DNA from: Conchocele bisecta
Lineage: Eukaryota; Mollusca; Bivalvia; Lucinida; Thyasiridae
Assembly: GCA_029237695.1 (NCBI GenBank)
Contig: CM055271.1
Coordinates: 35,894,462-35,958,461 of the forward strand
Reading direction: 5' to 3'
Length of the DNA: 64,000 nucleotides
The notes below the pieces were generated by a model, which was not told the DNA's origin, searched no databases, and saw only the letters and a list, made by a program, of their open reading frames with translations. A program made the translations under genes and the position numbers. Shown here piece after piece: positions 1-10,274 of the stretch (the first letter of the stretch is position 1; each line of letters starts with the position of its first letter).

Positions 1-681
1 GCAAGTCTCTGTCCAGAATTTATATCCCAGTAAACTCCATGCCGAACTACTTTCCGTAACGGTCAGGCGCAGTTAAAATAATTCTTAAGAAAACGGAAAA
101 TAAACACATTTTCTTTATGAATTTATTTAAAATGCTGGAATTATAAGGAAGGAAGGCCTCGTCCAGTATTCCCGCGACTTTTCCAAGTTTATATCCCCGA
201 TAAATTCAACAAAAAGGCCATTCATTCCTATAATGAATGCCGTAAACAACGGCAAACCAAGCCAGTAAAAGTTGACTCGGGCCAGTAGAAATCACCAGCG
301 TATGGAGCCCCACAGTGGATGTAGAATTCTTTTTTATTAATTCGTTCCCACGAAATAACAATTCGTTCCTACGAAATTACTATTATGGAGCCCAAAAGTT
401 GTATCTATTCTGGAGCCTAAAACTGCCATTCTGTAACCACATTTCAAATATAAAATTTATGTAAAAAAAGTGATTTTGTCAAATAATTGATTTAGACTAG
501 TTTTGCGCCAAGCCCTCGATATATGCTGTCTTATTGAATATGTTGTCTTATTGTTTTTGTGGTCAGTACCAACAGTGCACTCCGAGCTTTTCTTATGTGA
601 CTGATATACTATTACTTAAAACAAGTTCTTAAATATCACACAAAAACAATTTTTTTTTTATAAATGTTATTTTGTTTCGGT
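1..681. other. Intergenic, no gene seen
   Basis: AT-rich sequence with stops in all frames at short spacing. The only structure I see is a short direct duplication near 339-380, where a phrase resembling ATTCGTTCCYACGAAAT occurs twice. Confidence 0.5.
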
Positions 682-988
682 CTGTAGCCTATTTCACCAA
701 CATTGCAAAGTATACTTTTCTAGCAAAGTATACTTTGAGGGAGAAATTTTCAATTTTAGGATAAATTTATTAATTTTTATTATACTGAATTTATTACATT
801 ATCACAGCCATTATGGCTGTGATAATGTAATAAATTCAGTATAATAATTCTACATACTTTTAATCATCAATATATTCAGTCGTTAGTTCTATATGAAATA
901 ATGCTTTTCGGAAAAAATAAATGATTTCTCCCTCAAAGTATACTTTACTAGAAAAGTATACTTTGCAATTTTGATGAAATCGGCTACT
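682..988. mobile_element. MITE family 1 (AAAGTATACTTT), copy 1
   Basis: Non-autonomous foldback element. The ends are inverted copies of CTGTAGCCTATTTCA. Just inside each end the palindrome AAAGTATACTTT occurs twice, separated by a short TCTAG-like spacer. The centre (about 780-843) is a near-perfect palindrome built on ACATTATCACAGCCA and its complement. Five other near-complete copies lie in this window. No transposase is encoded, so mobilisation in trans is inferred. Confidence 0.85.
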
Positions 989-1267
989 GGTAAATTTTTG
1001 TCCGGTCTGGTAAAAATTTCAAGTTTACCAGACTCAAAGTCCTGTAAAATGTTGGCAATTTTCACCTGTGCATGTACCTACGTAGCTACAAGAGTTGCCT
1101 CCTTGTGGAGAGATAGCGTAGCAATTTTGTTTCTAGTACCTACCGTTATGCACTGAGAGACTTCCACCCGACGTTTCTTGTTATCCGTTCTCATCTTTGA
1201 GATTAGTTCATCAAACTTCAATTTCTTCACCTCGGAACTTTCATAAAATGCGTTGGCATCACGTTCT

Positions 1268-1400
1268 GAAATGTGGCTGTGACTGGAGAAGTGGGGTTTA
1301 TGGGTTTTGGCGATGAGTGTAGATCCAGATCAGCCTGTGCATCCGCAGTCTGATCGGGATCTGCACTGTTCGCCATTCCATCAGTGAAACACCCGTCATG
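1268..1400. repeat. Fragment of the TGGCTGTGACTGGAGAA repeat family
   Basis: Begins with TGGCTGTGACTGGAGAAG and continues through a GATCAGCCTGTGC / GATCTGCACTGTTCGCC hairpin-like core. The fuller element with both inverted ends is at 33,958-34,188. Core fragments recur at 3,246-3,340 and 7,466-7,560, and more diverged ones near 54,661-54,780 and 61,160-61,215. Confidence 0.6.
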
Positions 1401-1447
1401 CATCAAACAAGCAATATAGACAATTGTAAAATATAAACTGGCTAATC

Positions 1448-1590
1448 AATATTGGACCAAATTTCTCAAAATAAAAAGACGGCTCATTCTTAAATTGTAA
1501 TACAAAATAATATTATAAAAAAATATTGTTTTTGCATTGTGGATATAGCGTTAAAATTTGGGCAGATTTCGTGAAACAGACAGTAGGGCT
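1448..1590. repeat. Foldback family F, right-arm fragment
   Basis: Matches the right arm of the large foldback family complete at 11,870-12,380, 40,541-41,096 and 59,282-59,795. It ends in the typical GTGAAACAGACAGTAG terminus. The left arm is missing. Confidence 0.6.
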
Positions 1591-1622
1591 GTCCCCCTTG
1601 ATTTAGCAAACCAGTATAAACC

Positions 1623-2036
1623 AGGTGTATGATCACGTGGTTACAACAACAACAACAAGTACTGAAACTTCCAGAAGCCCTCCGATTCTGTACGTATTAT
1701 TTTATTTGTGTCCTTATTATGTAACGGATTTTGATGAAATATGGTGCATCAAATGCGTCTTGTTAATCTGCATTTGGTGGTCTCGGTACTTTGGCCCAAA
1801 CTTCTGTCGTTATTGCGAAGAATCTATTTCCGTTGTCTTCGCAAAAACGACATAAGTATGTGCCGAACTCCCGGGACCACCGAATGCAGCTCACGAAGAC
1901 GCGTTTGCTGTTCTATATTTCATGAAAATCCGTTGCCTATTAAGGAATATATCAAATAATAGTTACTTTGGAGTGGGCGCGCTTTCAACACTTTCAACCA
2001 TTGTTGTTGCTGTTGTAACCGCATGATCATGCACCT
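1623..2036. mobile_element. MITE family 2 (AGGTGTATGATCACGTGG), copy 1
   Basis: The whole element is an imperfect hairpin. It opens with AGGTGTATGATCACGTGG followed by an (ACA)n-rich stretch and closes with the inverted copy. Inner arms around 1,745-1,905 pair through GCATTTGGTGGTC and the GCGAAGAATC / CTTCGCAAAAACGAC segments. A second, better-preserved copy is at 3,732-4,144. No coding capacity. Confidence 0.8.
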
Positions 2037-2192
2037 TGATATTAATCTTCAGAAAAGCATGCCGTGAGAGCAATATATACCTTTTAGATGTAGTTTTCCG
2101 CGCGTCTCGTCCACAATTGCTTGTAATGTACAGCCCACTTGGCCGTCACTCGATCCCGATGATGTTACTGGCATCTTCTCAAAAGGTCAAGG

Positions 2193-2315
2193 ACAGGAAA
2201 TCCTGAAATGCGACACTCATAGGCTGATACTTCAGTATTTTTTACATGCCCTCAGTGGGCATGTACAAAATACTGAAGTCTCAGCCTATGAGTGTCGCAT
2301 TTCAGGATTTTCTGT
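2193..2315. repeat. Perfect-arm hairpin, about 60 bp per arm
   Basis: Inverted repeat whose arms contain CCTGAAATGCGACACTCATA and its complement, meeting at GCCCTCAGTGGGC. The centre resembles two ends of the 43,350 element (CATGCCCACTCAGTAGGC) placed head to head. Sequence related to the inside of that element follows directly at 2,316-2,440. Confidence 0.7.
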
Positions 2316-2440
2316 TGGCACAAAATGCCAGTATTGATTGGCATTATTATATATTTATCAGACGAAAATTTCCACACTGATATCGGGGGCGATAACCGTG
2401 TTTCCTTAAAATGTTAACGGACATTACTATTTAGTATATA
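2316..2440 (+). repeat. Fragment of the 43.35-kb dispersed repeat
   Basis: Shares TTGATTGGCATTATTATA, then a conserved block containing CGTGTTTCCTTAAAATG, with 43,434-43,560 and 21,285-21,380. Confidence 0.65.
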
Positions 2441-2444
2441 CCTA

Positions 2445-2690
2445 CCCATGAAATACATAGTTATACGATGTAAATAAAAGTCTTATGTTCTCATCGATGA
2501 AATATACAACTTCCGGTGAAAATACGACTACTTCCGCTATCTATATTATAATTAATAACGCGCATCTGCAGTGCCGAACGAATATAACATATATGTTCAT
2601 CGAGTGGTGTGAAATATGGACATTTCACACCACTCATAGACATGTATGGCATATTCGTTGCAAAAATATGAATATCCTCTATTTATTCTC
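2445..2690 (-). repeat. GATATTC-type palindromic repeat plus its flanking module
   Basis: Inverted copy of a composite also found at 12,425-12,800 and 39,296-39,530. It has an ACTTCCGCTATC / CATCGATGAAAT module followed by a hairpin with TTCATATTTTTGCAACGAAT-type arms and a TTTCACACCACTC core. Confidence 0.65.
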
Positions 2691-2829
2691 TATGTATTTT
2701 TCATTTACGACGTCGTTAATTAAGATATCGATTTTTCGTGAACGGCATCGTGTTCAGAGACATAAATCCTATCGGCATGCCAGTTTTCAGCCGGATCATA
2801 CTTTAGAATAATACGGGCTACGGGTTTTA

Positions 2830-3189
2830 TACGGAAGCCCATTAGGGCCACTACACTTTTTTTTTTATCTTTTCTTGAATTTTCGAGATATTTTCTTGAA
2901 TTTTCAAGTTCTTTTCTTGAATTTTCAAGATATTTTCTTGAAAATTCAAGAAAAGATCTTGAAAATTCAAGAAAAAGATCTTGAAAATTCAAGAAAAGAA
3001 TTTGAAAATTCAATTGACAACAATTCAAGAAAAAGATCTTGAAAATTCAAGAAAAGAATTTGAAAATTCAAGAAAACAATTTTCAAGAAAAGATCTTGAA
3101 AATTCAAGAAAAGAACTTGAAAATTCAAGAAAACATCTTGAATAAATGGAAATTAAAAAAAAGTGAAGTGGCCCTAATGGGCTTCCGTA
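2830..3189. mobile_element. 6-bp-TSD element with minisatellite core, member 1
   Basis: Terminal inverted repeats TACGGAAGCCCATTAGGGCC with a CACTWCACTT extension. They are flanked on both sides by the exact duplication GTTTTA (2,824-2,829 and 3,190-3,195). The interior is an array of about 21-bp units (CTTGAAAATTCAAGAAAAG) whose left part runs in inverted orientation, so the whole element can fold. There is no open reading frame apart from repetitive translations of the array. Members 2 and 3 are at 9,728 and 57,991. Confidence 0.88.
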
Positions 3190-3245
3190 GTTTTACGACC
3201 AGTGTAGTACGTAACTTAACGATACCAGTTACGTCATGCCACTAC

Positions 3246-3340
3246 GTACGACCAGTGTAAATCCAGATCAGCATGTGTATTCACACAGTCTGATCAGGAT
3301 CTGCACTGTTCGCCATTCTAACAATGAACGCCCGTCTAGT
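3246..3340. repeat. GATCAG-core repeat fragment
   Basis: Contains AATCCAGATCAGCATGTG and GATCAGGATCTGCACTGTTC, the core of the 33,958 element, without its terminal inverted repeats. Confidence 0.55.
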
Positions 3341-3359
3341 TCTGAGTACATATATCTAC

Positions 3360-3590
3360 TGTCTGTTCCACATTTTGCTGCCACGAACTTTTGGCTAGTA
3401 TATAAGCACATTAAATCGAAGTATATTTAAAAGTATGGGAATTTAACATGGGGCAAAAAGGAGGAGGACGAGGACCAGGAGGATCAAAAAACGAAACATT
3501 TTGTAAATTGACTCCGAAACCTGGCTAGATAGCTTCGAAATGATCTGACTAAGAAAACAAAAGTTAGATTTTGAAAAAAACATGCAACAG
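3360..3590. repeat. Partial copy of the 5.46-kb foldback
   Basis: Starts with CTGTTCCACATTTTGCTGCC and continues with the GGGAATTTAACATGGGG and CTGGCTAGATAGCTTCG blocks. These also occur inside 5,462-5,974 and inside foldback family F. Only one arm is present. Confidence 0.5.
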
Positions 3591-3731
3591 ACAGTAGTTA
3601 AATTTCATTACATTACATTACATACTATATATAGTACAACCTGTTGCCTATAAAGCGGAAAACGTGCAGCTAACGTCCGCCATGCTTCTAATAAGCATTA
3701 TGTACACCGTGTTCAGGCTGCACGAGTGTCA

Positions 3732-4144
3732 AGGTGTATGATCACGTGGTACTAACAACAACAACAGTGGCTGAAAATGTTGAAATATCACCCACTTCAA
3801 AGTAAGTATTATTTTATATTTTCCTTAATATGCAACGGATTTTGATGAAATATGGCGCAGCGAACGCGTCTTCGTGAGCTGCATTTGGTGGTCGAAGGAG
3901 TTTGGCACAGATTTATGTCGTTTTTGCGAAGAATCGATTTCCGTGTCGGAGACACGGAAATCGATTCTTCGCAAAAACGACAGAAGTTTGGGCGATAATA
4001 CAGAGACCACCAAATGCAGCTTAACAAGACGCGTTTGATGCCCTTTTTTCATCAAAATTCGTTATGTAATAAGGACACTATAAAATAATACGTACTTTGA
4101 ATAGGTACTTGTTGTTGTTGTTAGTACCACATGATCATACACCT
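3732..4144. mobile_element. MITE family 2, copy 2
   Basis: Nearly complete 413-bp hairpin. The ends are AGGTGTATGATCACGTGG and its inverted copy (CATGATCATACACCT). The centre pairs almost perfectly around 3,953 through GAATCGATTTCCGTGT and its complement. The proteins predicted here on either strand are translations of the hairpin arms. Confidence 0.85.
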
Positions 4145-4209
4145 GGAGTGTGTTACTGGTCATAAATCCCATATGTCCCTGCACAGCCACATTTATATCA
4201 GTTATCATG

Positions 4210-4264
4210 TAGTTGCGAACGGTAACTCTTGAAATCTACTCCCGTACCGTGCGTTCGCAACTAA
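4210..4264. repeat. GTTGCGAACGGTAA hairpin family, degenerate copy
   Basis: Contains AGTTGCGAACGGTAACTCTT, then CTACTCCCGTACCGT, then the inverted GTTCGCAACTA end. The central part of one arm is deleted compared with 5,345-5,445. Confidence 0.6.
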
Positions 4265-4408
4265 GTTATCATGGTGAGCATCGTGAATCTCTTGCGGCTT
4301 GAGTGTGTCTTGTTAGTTTCCTGCGCGGATTGCATACGTCGTAAGCACATGCGATTGAACTCCCCACCAACATACTGTCATTTCGGCTAATTCTGCGCAT
4401 CGGCTAAC

Positions 4409-4774
4409 AGTAGCGGATTCAGCCCCCCCCCCCCTTCAACAACCCCCCCCCCCCCCCCCCCCCCCGGACCCCCCTACCCAACTCCCTCGCACCGCTCATT
4501 CGACGAACGAGCATATCCCGATTTATTTATTTATTTGTTTTTATTGTTAAGAAATATTGAGCGTAGAATGCAGGAAATGGTTTCCTCAATTCAAAAATGT
4601 TCATGTTCAGGGGGGGGGGGGGGGGGGTGTGGGGGGGGGGGGGGGGGGGGGTTGGGGGGGCATGCTCCCGGACCCCCCTAGCCAACTCCCTCGCACCGCT
4701 CAGTCGACGAACGAGCATACCTCGTTCAAGTTCCATGTGCCCCCCCCCCTTGGTGAAATCCTGGATCCGCCACT
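4409..4774. mobile_element. GCGGATCCAGG-type element with poly-G/C tracts
   Basis: Ends are CAGTAGCGGATTCAG and the inverse of CAGTGGCGGATCCAGG. GCTA-like sequence borders both ends. Inside, a roughly 50-bp block containing CCAACTCCCTCGCACCGCTC occurs twice (about 4,464-4,516 and 4,672-4,724) around long C and G homopolymers. The homopolymer lengths are probably not reliable in the assembly. A related element is at 62,207-62,479. Confidence 0.65.
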
Positions 4775-4779
4775 GGCTA

Positions 4780-5340
4780 TTCTCGTCAAATTTAGCCATG
4801 CGTACGTCATAATAAACTATGTGGATTTTGGAATGAACAAGCTGATTAATTGCTACACTGTGGCACAATTTATCACATTCCGATTGTTTGGTAAAAAGTT
4901 ATTCCGAATATAGTCAAAATGTGTAAAATCCTCAGACCCTGCTGATGGAATAGCTGTCTTATTTACTAAATTAACTGTTAAACGAAGAAACTAACCTGCC
5001 ATGATGTTACTGGATAGTTCTGCTTCAAGTTTAATACCAATTTTGTTATATAAGCTGATCCTCCAGCATGCTGCTCGCCATTTTGTTTACACTACCAGAT
5101 GCGCAGCATTAGCCGATACAAATGTGACGTTGCAAACATGCATCATGTTGTTTCATACATCATATGCGTTGAATATTCAGGAAAGTTTGACTGAATATCG
5201 AGATGGTAATGCCATATAAATGTGTTTGGAAAGTCTTAGGTGCGCAGAATTAGCCGACACCATTGTACTCACATTAAATCACTCTATCTGGTCCGACTAT
5301 ACTAAATTTATAATATATATTATAGGGTGTGTAGGCGGGG
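4780..5340. other. Intergenic, no gene seen
   Basis: Unique-looking AT-rich sequence. The open frames here are short and have no recognisable domain. Confidence 0.4.
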
Positions 5341-5344
5341 GTTA

Positions 5345-5445
5345 GTTGTGAACCGTAATCTCTTGCAATGTACTCCCGTACCGTCCGTAGCTGGCTACGG
5401 ACGGTACGGGAGTAGATTGCAAGACTTACCGTTCGCAACTACACT
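5345..5445. mobile_element. GTTGCGAACGGTAA hairpin family, full copy
   Basis: Arms of about 50 bp: TAGTTGTGAACCGTAATCTC, then CTCCCGTACCGTCCGTAGC, then the inverted copy ending in GTTCGCAACTA. The half-copy at 37,903-37,960 keeps only one arm. Confidence 0.75.
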
Positions 5446-5461
5446 GTATGTTCCACGTTTT

Positions 5462-5974
5462 GCTGCCGACGAACTTTTGGCCATTAAACACATTAAATGT
5501 TAAAAATATATAAATGTAAGTAGTTTTTCATCAATAATTTTAAAAGTAACCCTCCCCAAAAAGAATTATTTGAAGAAATTCCATCAGATATTGATTTTAT
5601 TGCGAAAAAACTATTTTCCTATGGGAATTTAACATGGGGGCTAAAAATATACTTTTTTTAAATACTTTTTTATTTGTCGACCGATTTTCTAATTCTTATT
5701 AACATCATTTCCACGCTATCTAACCAGGTTTCGGAGTCCATTTCCAATTTATTTATTTTTGACTCCTCCCCCACTAATTTCACGTCTTTTCCTCCCATAG
5801 GAAAATATTTTTTTCGCGATAAAATCAATATTTGATGGAATTTCATAACCAATATTTTTTGGGAGGGTGACTTTTTTGTTGTTTTATAATATTTACGAAA
5901 AAGAACTTAGATCTACAATTAATTTTTTTTTAGATTTAATGTGTTTAATAGCCAAACGTTCGTCGGCAGCTAAC
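5462..5974. mobile_element. Foldback element of about 515 bp
   Basis: Outer arms are CTGCCGACGAACTTTTGGCC and its inverse at 5,940-5,974. Inner arms pair through AAATTCCATCAGATATTG and TATTTGATGGAATTTCATAA. The core shares the CCAGGTTTCGGAGTC phrase with family F, so the two families are probably related or nested. Confidence 0.7.
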
Positions 5975-5984
5975 CGTAGAACAG

Positions 5985-6520
5985 ATAATAGGCGGGGGTC
6001 TGGATATGGAGACGAGACTTCAATCGCTTGTGGTCGTAAGGTCCCTTTTTCTGCAGCCGAAATCATTTCCGTGCTACGGATGGTGAGGAACATAAACCAA
6101 TGGGGGGTGCTCAATCTTGAGAGTCCAAAGGGCCCGATGTTGGTAGGGGAGTCAGGGGGCATTTTTTAAATCTCAGAGGCGTGAAACGCCATTTCCTGCA
6201 TTCTCAGGGTCCAGTCTGAGGGCCAAAAGGGCCCGGTGTTGCTAGGGGGTACGCTCCCCATAAATTTTTGAAATTTAAAAGCGTGAAATCCAATTTCCTG
6301 TATTCTCAGGGCCCAGTCTTGAGTGCCCAAAGGGCCCGATGTTGCTAGGGAGGTCCGGGGTCATGCTCCCCTGGAAAATTTTGAAATCTAAGAGCCGTGA
6401 AACGCCATTTCCTGCATTCTCAGCAAGTTTGAGGATGAGAAAATGTGCTTTATTACATAATTATTGAGGGGGCCAGGCACCCCCTCCCCCCAACAAAATT
6501 ACTTCCACCGCCCCTGGTAT
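5985..6520. repeat. Degenerate repeat with a tandem core of three units
   Basis: Three tandem units of roughly 110-130 bp between about 6,115 and 6,425. Each carries GGGCCCGATGTTGCTAGGG, a CATGCTCCCC-like block and GTGAAACGCCATTTCCTGCA. The right margin ends in CCACCGCCCCTGG, which resembles an inverted GCGG-type terminus. Not coding. Confidence 0.65.
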
Positions 6521-6706
6521 GATCATGATCATGATCACAACGGAATGAACATGAATAATAAATCATGATGAGTGAATCATGGAAAGACGTTCTCATCATC
6601 ATATTGTGATAACAAAACACGAGAACAAATCTGTTGATGAAAAGTCAAGCATTGCGCCCCGCAATACTTTAAACACGAGCGTAAGGTATCTGGCTGATAA
6701 TATAAT

Positions 6707-6968
6707 TTTATCCCGTCAACACAGTGCGTATGTGCCGTGAAACACAGTGCCGTGAAACATTTTTGATATCCAGTCAATACTATTTTTACATTTTACAGCC
6801 ATTTGTAGGTGTTGACGGGATAAATAGAATAGTAGATAGTGCCGTGAATGGGAAAAAATATCTGGCGCGGCACGGAAACGGGATGTGCTCGGCAGAGCCT
6901 CGCCCATCCCGTTTCCTGAGCCTTGCCAGATATTTTTTCCCATTCACGGCTCTAACCTACTATTCTCT
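6707..6968. mobile_element. Composite palindromic MITE (CCCGTCAACA plus GAATAGTAGGTTAG), copy 1
   Basis: Two adjoining hairpin modules. The first (about 6,709-6,826) has ends TATCCCGTCAACA / TGTTGACGGGATAAA. The second (about 6,827-6,967) has arms with AGTGCCGTGAATGGGAAAAA and AAATATCTGGC and a CTCGGCAGAGCC centre. The same pair recurs in reverse orientation at 26,612-26,886 and at 58,970-59,222. Confidence 0.8.
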
Positions 6969-7074
6969 ATATCATAAACAGCGGTACTGAATAACTTACC
7001 TGGAAATAAAAAATAACGAAAGAAAATGGTTCCCTGAAAATGTTAGAACTTCCGTTTCTTCGCGTGCCTAAAAA

Positions 7075-7155
7075 TAAAATGACGTCAGGTCATGAGGTGC
7101 GCGTGACGTGACGTTCAACTTCATAATGACGTCAATGACGTTGTACAAAGAGTTT
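7075..7155. promoter_or_regulatory. Cluster of CRE-like TGACGTCA sites (tentative)
   Basis: Contains TGACGTCA-type motifs and half sites (ATGACGTCAGG, GTGACGTGACGTTC, AATGACGTCAATGACGTTG) within about 75 bp. The motif is the known consensus for CREB/ATF proteins. No gene start lies next to it, so the regulatory role is an inference and it may belong to a repeat. Confidence 0.25.
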
Positions 7156-7269
7156 AAAAAGCAGGTGCGTGACACGTAGATTTGACAGTCGACTCCAATC
7201 TAATTTTAGACTTAGTTGCGGGTAAAACGTCCGTAGCAGAATTGTGGCTGTGACTGAAGATTGTGATTG

Positions 7270-7463
7270 TTTCATATAGAACTAACTACTGCCTATATGT
7301 GATGATTAAAAGTAATAAGTAATATATAGACTGAATTTATGACATTATCACAGCCAAAATGTAATAAATTCAGTAAAATACAAATTGATAAAAAAATGAA
7401 AATTTCTCCCTCAAAGTATACTTTACTAGATAAGTAGATATATAGGGCCTACTTTGCAATTTT
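7270..7463. repeat. MITE family 1, degenerate copy
   Basis: Retains CATATAGAACTAACTACTGC, one half of the ACATTATCACAGCC palindrome and the TCTCCCTCAAAGTATACTTT end. The other half of the central palindrome is deleted. A GATCAG-core fragment follows at about 7,466-7,560. Confidence 0.7.
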
Positions 7464-7561
7464 GCATCCGCACAGTTTGATCAGGATATGTACTGTTCCC
7501 ATTTGATCAATGAAACACCCCGTCATGTAATGCTTCTAACAACTAAACAAGCAATATCAGT

Positions 7562-7864
7562 CTCCAGTAGCCTATTTCACCAACATTGCAAAGTATACTT
7601 TTCTAACAAAGTATACTTTGAGGGAGTAATCATTTATTTTTCCTGAAATACATTATTTCGTATAGAACTAACGACTGCATATATTTGATGATTAAAAGCA
7701 TGCATAATTATTATACTGAATTTATTCCATTATCACAGCCAAATTGGCTGTGATAATGTAATAAATTCAGTATAATAAAAATTAATAAATTTATCCTAAA
7801 ATTGAAAATCTCTCCCTCAAAGTATAAGTACACTTTGCAATGTTGGTGAAATAGGCTACTGGAG
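7562..7864. mobile_element. MITE family 1, copy 2
   Basis: Ends CTCCAGTAGCCTATTTCACC and the exact inverse GGCTACTGGAG. Double AAAGTATACTTT motifs lie at the left end; one is damaged at the right end. The central palindrome is intact around 7,740. Confidence 0.85.
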
Positions 7865-8320
7865 TGTGCTATTTCATCAGTAACTACACTGGGCAATAGC
7901 ATTGATAGTTTGTGGCCGATATATGACGGTTTGCGAAATATATTGAAGAAATCAAATGTATTTGATACGGTGGCATAGAGATGACGTTTGCAACATTTAT
8001 TTTATCTCGTGGCCACGACTTAGTATCTCGACATAGCTATGTCGTGGCCACAAGCCAGCTTAGCCAATCAGATCTGTCGCTCTATCGATGGCAAGCAAAC
8101 AATGGTAAAATATGTTCGGCTGCTTATAACCAGACCTATCACGGTAGTGATGATATTCCCACACAAACGAAGCTCATCAAAATTCGACCTTTGCTCTCTA
8201 GCGACCTTCACCTCGGGCGTAGACATGTGGGTGTTGTACGCGATACATTGATCACCGCGACATGGTAAACATTTGTGCCAATTATTGTAAATATTCAGTT
8301 TTTATTTTGGGATTTTCCCC
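7865..8320. other. Intergenic, no gene seen
   Basis: The open frame at 7,981-8,268 has no recognisable domain. It starts in the short self-complementary phrase CTCGTGGCCACGA, which looks like repeat sequence. Confidence 0.4.
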
Positions 8321-8325
8321 CCATT

Positions 8326-8810
8326 TGCACAGGTAATATATGGGTTTAGTACTGAACCCATTGACCCGGCTTTGGAGCGCCTTAAATGACCTTAGTTGTT
8401 AATAGGCCGGTAAACACCAACTAACAAACAGAGATTAATTTCAGAGGTTGAAACATTTTAAATATACGTTCAACTTGAACGTATATTTAAAATGTTTCAA
8501 CCTCTGAAATTAATCTCTGTTTGTGTGTTGGTGTTACCTTCAAGTTGAACGTATATTTAAAATGTTTCAACCTCTGAAATTAATCTCTGTTTATTTGTTG
8601 GTGTTTACCGGCCTATTAACAGCTAAGTTCAAGTGTTAGATATGAATATACGTATGTCAAGCTTAACACACTTTACATCGTTATGAAACCATAATTGTGT
8701 AACAGTATGGTGCGCCGTGTAATCTTGTGCGATATGCCTATCAACAGCTAAGGTCAGTTAAGGCCAGGTCAATGGGTTTAGTACTAAATCCCATATATTA
8801 CCTGTACAAG
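8326..8810. mobile_element. Foldback element with an internal inverted triplication
   Basis: Outer arms: CAGGTAATATATGGGTTTAG at the left, its inverse at about 8,775-8,806. Inside, a block containing GAACGTATATTTAAAATG and CAACCTCTGAAATTAATCTC occurs three times: once inverted (about 8,400-8,465) and twice direct (about 8,475-8,540 and 8,550-8,625). Not coding. Confidence 0.75.
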
Positions 8811-8935
8811 TACATGTACATATTCAAGTACATGTACAAGTGCACAAAGTTGATAATCTGGGCAAGCTTAACACAGGCGGTTTTTAGCCAGGTTCTTTTT
8901 GGAGAAAAATATTCAGGCTATTGGATTGGCGAAAG

Positions 8936-9340
8936 CCGGGCGGGCGGGCGGCGGGCGGCGTTCACAGTCAATGTTAAGTTTTCGTGTTTGAGTCCATTTC
9001 TTTGTTACTGTACCACACAGGACCAAGAAACGTCATAGCTTCATAACCAAGGGGTGCCCACCACATATCACTATCCAACATGTTACCTTTTTTTTTAGCT
9101 TGACCCATTTTTTTCCGCGCAGTCGACTTAGCCATTTTCAATGTTAACTTTTCGCGTTTACAATGTTAAGTTTTCGTGTTTAAGTCCATTTCTTTGGTAC
9201 TGTACCACCTAGGACCACCAAGCTTTTACAGCTTCATAACCAAGGGTGCCCACCACATACAACTATCCAACATGTGACCATTTTTTTTACCTTGACATTA
9301 TTTCTACGTAATTGACTTAGCCATTTTCAACGTTAACTTT
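8936..9340. repeat. Short G/C-rich repeat then a two-copy tandem repeat
   Basis: A (GGGC)n-like tract at about 8,938-8,962 precedes two tandem units of about 170 bp. Each carries AATGTTAAGTTTTCGTGTTT, TGCCCACCACATA and CTTAGCCATTTTCAA. A (CGTC)n tract follows at about 9,495-9,530. These look like parts of an older dispersed repeat. No gene. Confidence 0.6.
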
Positions 9341-9727
9341 TTAACGTACGTCTAGTTAAAGTTTTTTGGTTAAAGTGTTTTGTTATACTATATCTCTGCA
9401 ACTGCTTTGCCCATTACCTTGATACTTCACATGGGTGTTTATCATCATTGTCGCGCCCGCTTGCGGAAAGAGCAATATAGTCGGCATTTTGGCATACGTC
9501 CGTCCGTCCGTCCGTCCGTACGTCCGTGTGTCCGGTTAAAGTATTTTGCTTAAAGTTTTTCCATCTACTATATCTCTTTTTTTAGTGTCCATGCCTCGCC
9601 CCAAGGCGCGACATGCAGGCCACGGCCATCTAGTCTACACAAAATGGGTAGACTTATGTTATGCAAGTGTCTATGCTTGGAAAAAAACTGGCCTTCGTGG
9701 CTTTGCCTCGTTTCTTGTTCAAGAATG

Positions 9728-10176
9728 TATGGAAGTGTCCTGGTGCCAATGTTAAAATATATGTATCTCCTAATTAGGAGATACTAAGTCATAATTAGGA
9801 TATAATATCTCCTAATTAGGAGATAATGTCTCCTAATTAGGAGTTAGTATCTCCTAATTAGGAAATTAGCATTGACGCAAATAATAAGTCCTAATTATTA
9901 GATAGTAAGTCCTAATTCGGATATACTAAGTCCTAATTAGGAGAAAATAAGTAATAATTATGATATTCCAAGTCCTAATTAGGAGATGTATAAGTAATAA
10001 TTATGATATGCCAAGTCCTAATTAGGAGATATATAAGTCCTAATTAGGAGATAGTAAGTCCCAATTAGGAGATAATATCTCTTAATTATGAGTTATTATC
10101 TCCTAATTAGGACTTAGTAGTATCTCCTAATTAGGAGATACAAATATTTTAGCATTGGCACCAGGACGCTTCCATA
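9728..10176. mobile_element. 6-bp-TSD element with minisatellite core, member 2
   Basis: Terminal inverted repeats TATGGAAGYGTCCTGGTGCC (plus AATGYTAAAATAT) flanked by the exact duplication AGAATG (9,722-9,727 and 10,177-10,182). The interior is an array of the palindrome TCTCCTAATTAGGAGA with spacers of a few bases, many units slightly altered. Related empty-site sequence near 28,780 lacks the insert, which supports recent mobility. Confidence 0.88.
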
Positions 10177-10274
10177 AGAATGCATTTGTTACAGGCATTA
10201 CATGTGGGCTATTGCCTGAGTGGAAAACATCACACAGTCACCCTAATAAGCCTGTGTGGATGTGCAGTGCTATA

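Noticed and set aside
2720..3260. Repetitive frames reading ENSRKYLENSRK or KIQEKNLKIQE
   Set aside because: These are translations of the AAAATTCAAGAAAAG minisatellite inside the TIR element, with no composition expected of a real protein.
4527..4913. Gly- or Pro-rich frames around 4.6 kb
   Set aside because: Created by G/C homopolymers within a repeat element.
7711..7902. Open frames across the MITE family 1 copies (also at 10,155-10,421, 11,613-11,819, 26,208-26,420 and 26,485-26,742)
   Set aside because: All translate the same inverted-repeat element, giving matching peptides (SLFHQHCKVY, LHYHSQ) in several loci. They are repeat by-products, not genes.
9546..9755. 69-codon frame beginning MLKVFPSTISLF
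   Set aside because: Sits in dispersed repeat sequence and runs into the left TIR of the 9,728 element; no domain.
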